Origin: Oenanthe sinensis | Taxonomy: Eukaryota > Streptophyta > Magnoliopsida > Apiales > Apiaceae | Direction of reading: 5' to 3' | Length of the DNA: 64,000 bases | NCBI GenBank assembly: GCA_028671895.1 | Contig: CM053802.1 | Span: 15,259,631 to 15,323,630 of the forward strand | Made by a program: the position numbers and the translations under genes | Shown: in pieces, positions 56,674 through 64,000 of the stretch | Position numbering within the stretch: position 1 is the first letter of the stretch | Layout of the letters: every line of letters begins with the position of its first letter | Notes under the pieces: generated by a model | What the model was told of the DNA's origin: nothing | Seen by the model: the letters and a program-made list of their open reading frames with translations, nothing else | Databases searched by the model: none

Positions 56674-57612
56674 TTACTGGAACCCCTGCATAGAATTACA
56701 AACATGATCAGTGGCTCCTGTATCTACACACCAAGTGCTCGTAGATATAGCCGCTATATATGTTTCTGTAACTAGAGAAAGAGACATACCAGTATTGTTT
56801 TTCTTCTTAGGAAGAGGACAATCCTGTTTCCAGTGACCCGACTGCTTGCACCTGAAGCACTTGCCCTTGGGCTTTTTCACAGCACCACCTTGAACTCCCA
56901 CAGCTTTCACAACTTTCTGTGTCTGAGCCTTTTTCTTCTTCTTGGCTTTCGGCTTAGAAGAAGAAGGTTTCTCAGCCACATTGACTTGAACACTCTGCTG
57001 AAAAAGTCCTTCAGCTGCCTGAAGTTCTGTCAGAAGTTCCGCAAGACTATACATCCTTTTGTTCATGGTGTAATTCAAGCGGAACTGCTCAAAACTTTTG
57101 GGTAAACTCATAAGGATGATATCGATCTGGGTTTCCCCATCAACCTCAGCACCAAGGATCTCCATCTCATTCAGATGTGACATCATCCTGAGAACATGAT
57201 CCCTTACAGGTGTCCCTTCAGCCATCTGAGTGTTCATTAAAGCTTTCATTGCTACTTGCCTTGCAGCCCTATTCTGATCTCCAAAAAGTTCTTTGAGATT
57301 AAAGAGCATATCTGAAGCAGTGGCCATAGCCTGATGCTGATGCTGCAAAACACCTGACATTGCTGCCAGAATATAACATCGCGACATCTCATCAGCCTTA
57401 ATCCACTTCTTATAATACTCCTTCTCAACTTCAGAAGCATTCTCAGCAGGCTCCTCTGGCTTGGGTTCATTAATGCAAAATTTGTACTCCTCAGCAGTCA
57501 ACACAATGTCCAAATTACGTTTCCATTCAATATAGTTAGGTCCAGTAAGTTTGTTATCCTTAAGTATGGTAAAAAGTGGATTAAAGCCCATTATATCCTG
57601 AGAATCATACAC
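56674..57612 (-). CDS. Gag and protease active site of copia element C
   Basis: 312 residues. The first about 210 are the UBN2/gag_2 capsid region (KLTGPNYIEWKRNLDIVLTA, MNTQMAEGTPVRDHVLRMMS, DIILMSLPKSFEQFRLNYTM). A Lys-rich stretch precedes the CCHC knuckle C252-x2-C255-x4-H260-x4-C265. The protease active site WCVDTGATDHVCNS follows with catalytic D297. The frame then meets TAA (codon after GFQ), where related elements have a sense codon; two codons later the pol segment opens in the same frame. So gag could still be made, but no protease-pol fusion without readthrough. Confidence 0.92.
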   Translation of the reverse strand: MYDSQDIMGFNPLFTILKDNKLTGPNYIEWKRNLDIVLTAEEYKFCINEPKPEEPAENASEVEKEYYKKWIKADEMSRCYILAAMSGVLQHQHQAMATASDMLFNLKELFGDQNRAARQVAMKALMNTQMAEGTPVRDHVLRMMSHLNEMEILGAEVDGETQIDIILMSLPKSFEQFRLNYTMNKRMYSLAELLTELQAAEGLFQQSVQVNVAEKPSSSKPKAKKKKKAQTQKVVKAVGVQGGAVKKPKGKCFRCKQSGHWKQDCPLPKKKNNTGMSLSLVTETYIAAISTSTWCVDTGATDHVCNSMQGFQ

Positions 57613-59200
57613 ATAATTAGAGGGTGTTTAAAAAAATTGGTTCCTCTAACAATTATTTAAAATTAAAGCACCAACACTTAAACACCATAGGTTTCCGGTA
57701 TGCCACGTTGGGTGACTTATATACCACCTAAATTTATTTAAATGTTACTTCGGTCCTACTACTAAATAATTAGTCACGTTAGGGTGATCTATATTATTTT
57801 TCATAGCTAAGTGTATACCATTATTAAATCTTAAATTAATAATAATAATACCAGATGCGCCTTTTGACTATGATAAATTCTTGCTCCTAACAATAAGTTA
57901 CTACTAAAATTACAAATCTAAAGAGTATTCAGACTGACTGGCCAGGCCGGTGGAAGCATTGCCAAGAGGCTAACCACTTTTCTAGACACCAATCTAAATG
58001 GCTAGGTAAGCTGCACGCTTTCCTAGACACCAACGCAAGAATACTCAAAGATGTGTTATTTTAGATTCTCTTCCTAGTTGAGCGTGAAAGCTATCAAAAA
58101 ATAGGGTATCCTTTTATTATTTGAATTCTATGAAACTTAGTACGCCACGTTGGGTGACATATGTACCTTCCAATATTCATAATTAATTTTAGAAGTTTGT
58201 TCTAGTAATTTCCATAACACTCTAGACACCATAAATTACATGCCACGATGGGTGACGTATACATAATTTATATTCGACTTAGTGTTAAATTACATACAAA
58301 CAATAATGGAGACCATGGGATTTAATACCAAATTAATTCCCTCTCCCACTTAGTATTTTACTATGAGGATTTTATCTAGATGCATCGTCCTATGTTATTT
58401 TTTCGCAGTCCACATGTATCATAATAACAATACATATAACACATAACATAGCAGCATACTCATCATGATTAAAGCATAATAAAACAGCCCTATGTCCATG
58501 TCGTTCTAGCATGCGAAGGGTTAGTATCACATGGCATAACAAACAAACATGGAACACATAGTAGTAATAATCAAGATCAGCAAACATTATGTAAAACATA
58601 ATAAAATACATCCACTATTATGGCCCCGAAGAATAATCTTCAAAATCATCCATCGATAAATTTTCTAAAATCTTCAGCCGCCTGTTTGACTGCCTAAACG
58701 AGCTCAGAATGGCTTGAAAAATCTGAAGATGGTTTCCATCTTAGCCTGTAGGTCTCGTTCTGCCGTTTCCGAAAAGGTATTATTCGCCCCAATCGGATAT
58801 CGTATGCAAAATCTGTAGCCAGAACAGCGAAGCAGCCACGAAAACAGCATATAGCAGCAGAAGAACTCTGTTTCTCGCATCTTCGTTGATCAAACAATTA
58901 CATACGACAAATACAACAGAAAAATCTATTCTATTACATCAGATCATAATCTAAATTGAATACAATTCGAATTACAAGATTACAATCAAAATAGAAATCA
59001 AAATTTAAAACTAATCATGATCAACCCTTATGATTTAATTTACAACCACGATAAACCACGTGGGATCCAAAAACATAATTACAACCATGGCCATAATAGT
59101 GGATAACAACCTGCATCAAAAAACAATACAAACCCACCACCATATACATACATAATTACGACATGAACATCATATCATATAACGCAGAACCCTAGAACCT
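57613..59200 (-). other. Long untranslated leader of copia element C with repeated motifs
   Basis: About 1.6 kb between the primer site and gag with no open frame of note. The plus-strand motif GCCACGWTGGGTGAC occurs at 57702, 58143 and 58242, with a degenerate copy (GTCACGTTAGGGTGAT) near 57772. TCTAGACACCA or CCTAGACACCA occurs near 57981, 58024 and 58222. The part 58330-59200 is without repeats. Such a leader may hold packaging or dimerisation signals, but that is inference. Confidence 0.75.
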
Positions 59201-59216
59201 GGCTCTTGATGCCAAT
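59201..59216 (-). other. Primer-binding site of copia element C
   Basis: ATTGGCATCAAGAGCC on the minus strand, directly after the 5' LTR. Like element A it has TTGGCATC where the tRNA-Met complement would be TGGTATC. Confidence 0.75.
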
Positions 59217-60374
59217 TGTTGGGACAATCGAATCATGATGCTGCGTTTTATGATATGAAAACGAACGAGTTTGAATAGAAAATTAACCTTAATCGCTACG
59301 GCGCAAGCGATTCAAATCCACGTCTTCTACTGTATTCCCGTATTCACCTTGAGCGAAGTGTGGCCTTCGATCCTCCCAAGGTTGCCTCCCTTCTAACTTT
59401 GAGATCTTGGAACCCTAGTTCTTGGTTGCCTCCTTGAACGGCTGCTCACAAAAACCCTAGTATTTTCCAACTCATAGCTAGAAGAGAATAAGATGAATAT
59501 ATAGGCTACAGTAGGGATCCTGGATAATTAGGTCGGGCCTTCCAATGACATTCTGGGTCAAGCCCAATGTCATTAAATATTAATTCAATCCACTAAAGAA
59601 TTAATATTTGCACTACCTCTCCTAATGCCGTAATTTAATTATTTAATTCGGCTCCAATATTATTTGCTTATTAAATTCCCCATGTTTAAGATATCGAATG
59701 TCCATTAATTAAATTAATTTCTGATAATTAATTTAATCAATATCTTTTATCCTTGATCATCCACTCAACCTTATAATTATGCAAGAACAAATCTGCCTGC
59801 AGGACTAAAGCATAATTATCTTTATGAGCTTTCAAGAGGACATCATCACCCGAATATTTTCGGACACGGTTTCCTTTTATAGTCAATATCCCACTCTGTA
59901 TGCAATGTCATTGTCCAAAACATAATATTGTGATTAACAAAAAATCACATCACATATGAATCAAAACATGTGCATTGCATACAAGTGTCAATCACTGTAT
60001 CCGGATTAAGAACCTAAGCAATAATAATATTATAGAATCTTAGTTCTTCTTTATTATCAGAATAGAAGAACAATTCTAATATTTTAATCCCGTTCAATAT
60101 ACACAAAGCATACAAGTATTATTCAATAATCAAGATAGATTATTTCCAAATAATACTTCAGTCATTCCAGTGGTTTGTTTAACTCCACTTAAACTGTGAG
60201 CATTTATTATATTATATATAGACACTGACAATCTAATCTTCTGTTATCCCATTTGATACTAGATTATCCACAATATATAATATACAAACAGTGTTAAAAT
60301 ACGCATTCAAGATTCTCAATAAAAAAGGACAATGTCATATATTTCAAACGAATAGTTCACTATACTCCCTAACA
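59217..60374 (-). repeat. 5' LTR of copia element C
   Basis: 1158 bp. It differs from the 3' LTR by A/G in CATATGCATTG versus CATGTGCATTG, GAACATT versus GAGCATT, ATACTT versus ATATTT, and CAGTAT versus CACTAT. Confidence 0.97.
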
Positions 60375-62874
60375 GAAGTATTACTTTCGTCGCATCTAAT
60401 TTATGCTATATAATTTTTGTGCATTCATAGCTCTCGTGGGCCACTCTAAAAGTGACCGACAATAATTGTTGATTCTAAACAGGTTATGGTAGGAAACTTG
60501 TTGGAGTCTTATGCAGGAGAAAACACAAATAATTTTCTGTGGAAAGACATTAAAATTACATAACTGATAACATGTGTTTTTATCACGGAAATACTAACTG
60601 CTAGTCCTAGAAATAAGGCACTACAAGAAAAACAACTGCATGATCCGCAACTTCTACTAATTGTCTACAATTACCACTAATTTTATATTAGCATAATATA
60701 GCAACTAAGAGATAAAAATAAATATCTAAATTCCAGCATAACAATGTTGCAGCAACTCAAACATAATTTTAACAAAACTAGAGAATGCTGATACTGGTGC
60801 TAAACCAGATTTTATTGTTAACGTACAGAAAAGAGCGGATGATTTGAAATCACATTCAGAAACTAACGATGCAAACAGGTTTGGCAAGAGGCTATGCCAA
60901 CTATAAAATTTTACAATTCACTTTTCTCCCTCTTCTATGTGCTTATCTTACTACCTTTACTGGCAGGTAGAGGTTATGCATGAAACTATTCGTGCTATTA
61001 AGAACACCAAAATAAAGCCTAATGAGCAGAATGTGCACCATACCAGCATAAACAAGTACCTACAAATGGCCTTCTTTATAAAATCTAATTATTAGATTCC
61101 CTGGTGTGTATGATTTCTGTGCCCCATACCAGGAGGTGGCAATAGAATTGAAGAGTTCACAGTTTTACCTTGTGCGGTTTATTCATTGTATCCTTTTCTT
61201 GATTCAGTTTAGTTGAGGCCTTTCATCTGTCTGTTCAGTAGTTTATTTAGTACTCCTAGTGTCAGAGTTTGTAAAATAGTTGCTACTTCAGTTAGGCACT
61301 ACAATGTTCTCTACAAACATGAATCTATATCTATATGAAGATTATTAAAAACGAAATAGGAAAGGTTGTCAACTTCTCAGCTATTTGAGATTAAAATTCA
61401 ATATACATTAGTCAATTCTAGATTATAAGCCTAAAATTTTATTAATATTATTTTCTGTCATTGCTAAACAAGTACATTTCATAAATAGTTGGAGCTAATA
61501 GTTGGAGATGTACAAAGATTTTTTGTTCGTCTTAATTTGTTAAATTATTCCTGACATTTTTTTGTAGACAAAAGACTTGTCCAAAGAGTAATTTGTTCAC
61601 ATACTTCACCGCCAGAGCAGTGTATTATCTCGGAGTAGCTCAAAATACAGATGAGTAAGTTTGCATAATAATGCTCGACGGGGAACTCAAATGGATCAGT
61701 TTCTGGGAAATAAGTAAGATTCACTGCAATATGACCATATCTTCCGAATTCTTGTTGCATATGTTATGTGTACCTCATTGTAATTTCTCTGATTGTATGT
61801 GTAGAGCACTACAAGTAACAATGCTTTATTGCAGCTATTTTTATCTAGGATTAAATAGTAGCCCAATAGGGGCTTCTTTCCATCAAAAGTTGTTGCTTCT
61901 CTGACTGAATGTCTCGCTTGTTCTATTTCTCATGTATCACAACAAAATAAACATGGAAGATATCTGCTAATGTTACATACTGACAAGGTATAAGCAACTT
62001 TGCATCTTTTTTTTTTGCTAAATAAACAGAGTGTTTTGAATGTGGAGGTGTGCGTAACCCTTAACCTATCTTTGAGGGGATAAATACCACTTTTTTAGGT
62101 CTATATTTGTAAATATCAAATATGCTTTCAATCAAGGAGAACTGGAATTCTCAACCTATCTTTGAGGAGATAAATACCACCTCATTAGGTCTATATTGTA
62201 AATATTAGATATGCTTTCAATCAAGGAGAACAAAAATTTGCAATTCTTGTGAGGATTCAATGGTTAAACGACAAACCCTGCTTCAGAAGACGACTGAAGT
62301 TCACAGTTTATTTCGTTAATAGTTCTATTTTAAAATATCTTTTCATTTTCTTTAAATTTCTTCTTATACAGGTTGGACTAGAGTTGCTTCTGAGAGACTA
62401 TGCTATGTAAAGTCAAAACCCCTTTAACAGTTTTGACATTGTCAGCATGTTTCTTGTTTCTAAAGATGGTATTAGTTCTAATCTCAGCATTACCATAATA
62501 GGTACACCACCCCGTATATGTTGAGGTCACTCCATTTTGTTTGATATAAGTATGGGAAAAATAAAAAACTACAAGTTCATGAACAGTCCTAATAGAAGTA
62601 CTTACAGTATCACATACTATCAGAGTGCCAAATGAAAAAGCCTTCTCTTTAGTATTCTAGAACACTGGAAAGAGTTATCATTTATAGAAGTGTATTATTT
62701 AGTCAATTGTTATAGGCCCCTGCTTGTGTATTGTATGTAAGAGAATGTCTGCATGTGTAGGACACTGTTATGAATAAGCAAGCTAATGAATCTTTGTTAT
62801 TTTGAAGCAAAATGCTTGGTATAATGACACTTGGGAGCTCTCAAGTTCACTACTATTTCTATTTTCGGTTGCAG
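60375..62874. other. DNA between copia element C and the MYB-CC remnant
   Basis: GAAGT (60375-60379) is the right target duplication. 60781-60878 reads ENADTGAKPDFIVNVQKRAD and DLKSHSETNDAN up to a GT donor-like site. 60966-61060 reads VEVMHETIRAIKNTKIKPNE and QNVHHTSINKYL after an AG acceptor-like site. Both look coding but I recognise neither. 62062-62170 contains a roughly 80-base direct repeat (AACCTATCTTTGAGGRGATAAATACCAC). No MYB DNA-binding domain was found. Confidence 0.35.
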
Positions 62875-64000
62875 CATCCTGCATTGCAGAGAGCCAGGAC
62901 AGGACACTGGTTCATCTGCATCAGCAGCATCAAGAATGATGGCACAAGATTTGAATGAGTATGCTTAACATATTAGACTCTCTATCAAGAGTGCTCATCT
63001 AGGTGGCATATTAATTTAAACAGTGGCTTCCAAGTCACCGAGGCTTTGCGAGTTCAGATGGAAGTTCAGAGAAGGATGCATGACCAACTGGAGGTTAGTC
63101 TTCTAGCATGGTAATTTCAAAGATGTTGCAGAATATTGCGTTAGCCTCTTTGAGCGTTATTTAAAGAAAAATCTGTATAGCAATTAGACTGGTCCTTATT
63201 GGCAAACTTTAATAGATTTTGATATCTTCATACCAAATATTAGCCCTTGAGTTTCAGAAAATGTTTGTAGGTATATAGTTTTAGGTTGTGCAATAGTCCT
63301 TTTACCTGTTTCACATGTTTATATATATCACAGTGAGATGGGCAACAGCTGATAAGAACGTTTAGAAAATTAAATAGATTGCTGCTAAAAGCCTCTCATT
63401 TGTTACCTGATGGGAAACCACAATTCTCCATGTAGATACCAACACTATATGCGACTTTATCTTAAAATGACTCGGTAAATTATTGGAGAGAACTATATAC
63501 TTGGATATATTGAATTTTTTAGATAGCAAGTTAGCTACGAAATATCTGTGTTAATGACACTCCTATAATCTGATGACAAATTAGTTAACAAAGAGTAGCC
63601 ACCAAAATCATAATTTGACCACAAGGAAGACAGTAAAGTTGTTTTAAGTCCACTTTCATATGCTGTCAACGTATATTCACCACCACAGTGCACCCATTTT
63701 AATTAGGTAATTGCTGTTAACTTATTTAAATAAGATTTCTATGAAATATATATTTCTTGTGATTTCCTTCAAAGTAGGCTCTGCTCCGTCTTCATCTACG
63801 TATTGAAGCACAAGGGAGATTCCTGCAATCAATTCTTGAGAAAGCTTGTAAAGCTCTTGATGACCAAACTGTTGCTTCCGTTGGGCTTGAATCTGCTAGA
63901 GAAGAAGTCTCTGAACTAGCTATTAAGGTCGAAAATGACTGTCAGCAAGTGATGATAGTTTCTTCCCTCTCTCAAATTGCTGCATCTCTAGAAAGCAAAA
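62875..64000 (+). pseudogene. MYB-CC (PHR/MYR-type) transcription factor, 3' part, frameshifted; runs off the window
   Basis: Three exons with GT-AG borders: 62875-62958 (ASCIAESQD..., then in the original frame TGSSASAASRMMAQDLNE), 63024-63093 (DGFQVTEALRVQMEVQRRMH then DQLE), and 63778 to the edge (LRLHLRIEAQGRFLQSILEK and ACKALDDQTVASVGLESARE). The second and third exons are the coiled coil that defines MYB-CC proteins: the LHEQLE motif appears as MHDQLE, followed by the LRIEAQG helix. These factors act in phosphate-starvation and related transcription. The first exon has AGGAC duplicated (62896-62905), which shifts the frame and brings a TGA about 13 codons later. The single-repeat MYB domain, which should lie in upstream exons, is not found back to 60375. 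Either the gene is a truncated pseudogene or the upstream exons were displaced. Confidence 0.78.

Larger units (their letters stand above)
52410..60374 (-). mobile_element. Ty1/copia retrotransposon C, full-length and recently inserted
   Basis: 7965 bp with two 1158 bp LTRs (52410-53567 and 59217-60374) of TGTTGGG...CCTAACA form, flanked by a perfect 5 bp duplication GAAGT (52405-52409 and 60375-60379). Comparing the LTRs by eye I see four substitutions and no indels, about 99.6% identity. With commonly used plant rates (about 0.7-1.3 x 10^-8 per site per year) that implies roughly 0.13-0.25 million years; the rate is an assumption. Primer site, leader of about 1.6 kb, gag, PR, IN, RT, RNase H and polypurine tract are all present in copia order. 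The polyprotein frame (57612-53647, 1322 codons) has two nonsense codons and no frameshift. Confidence 0.97.

Overview
This is nuclear DNA from a plant, most likely a eudicot. It is AT-rich, has spliced genes with GT-AG introns, carries plant-only gene families (TCP, TRM, MYB-CC, cucumisin-like subtilase), and is crowded with plant-type LTR retrotransposons, Stowaway/hAT/Mutator-type small elements and microsatellites. I cannot name the species from sequence alone.

Layout. 1-8190: two Ty1/copia elements in opposite orientation. A SIRE-like element on the minus strand leaves the window on the left and ends with a 1.4 kb LTR. That LTR abuts a 5'-truncated copia reverse transcriptase/RNase H remnant on the plus strand. 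9775-11688: an intact intronless PLP-enzyme gene of the molybdenum-cofactor-sulfurase-like family. 14191-15108: an intact class I TCP transcription factor. 15109-22500: gene-free DNA with an LTR-like remnant carrying an array of palindromes, two Stowaway-like MITEs and a 780 bp foldback Mutator-like element. 22519-25678: a nine-exon cucumisin-type subtilase pseudogene that has lost its catalytic serine region. 27541-28109: a non-autonomous hAT element with an 8 bp target duplication. 28652-31541: a four-exon TRM-family (DUF3741/DUF4378) gene with an in-frame 75 bp tandem duplication. 31542-39822: gene-poor DNA with a candidate TIR element.

39823-41619: a small gag-only LTR element (TR-GAG-like) with a Stowaway MITE inserted in one LTR. 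43791-48867: a complete but broken Ty3/gypsy chromovirus of Reina-like size. 49571-51620: an AT-rich unit with about five 141 bp tandem repeats. 52410-60374: a structurally complete, young Ty1/copia element with 1158 bp LTRs differing at about four sites, a perfect 5 bp target duplication and two nonsense codons. 62875-64000: the coiled-coil half of a MYB-CC transcription factor gene, frameshifted, with no MYB domain found upstream in the window.

Only three genes look functional: the PLP enzyme, the TCP factor and the TRM protein. They are unrelated and are not clustered by function. The rest is the record of repeated transposon insertion and decay, most of it on the minus strand. I found no multi-gene system. 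The least ordinary structures are the motif arrays inside LTRs (4.7 kb and 18.7 kb), the duplicated segment inside DUF4378, the foldback MULE, and the repeat-bearing 1.6 kb leader of the young copia element.
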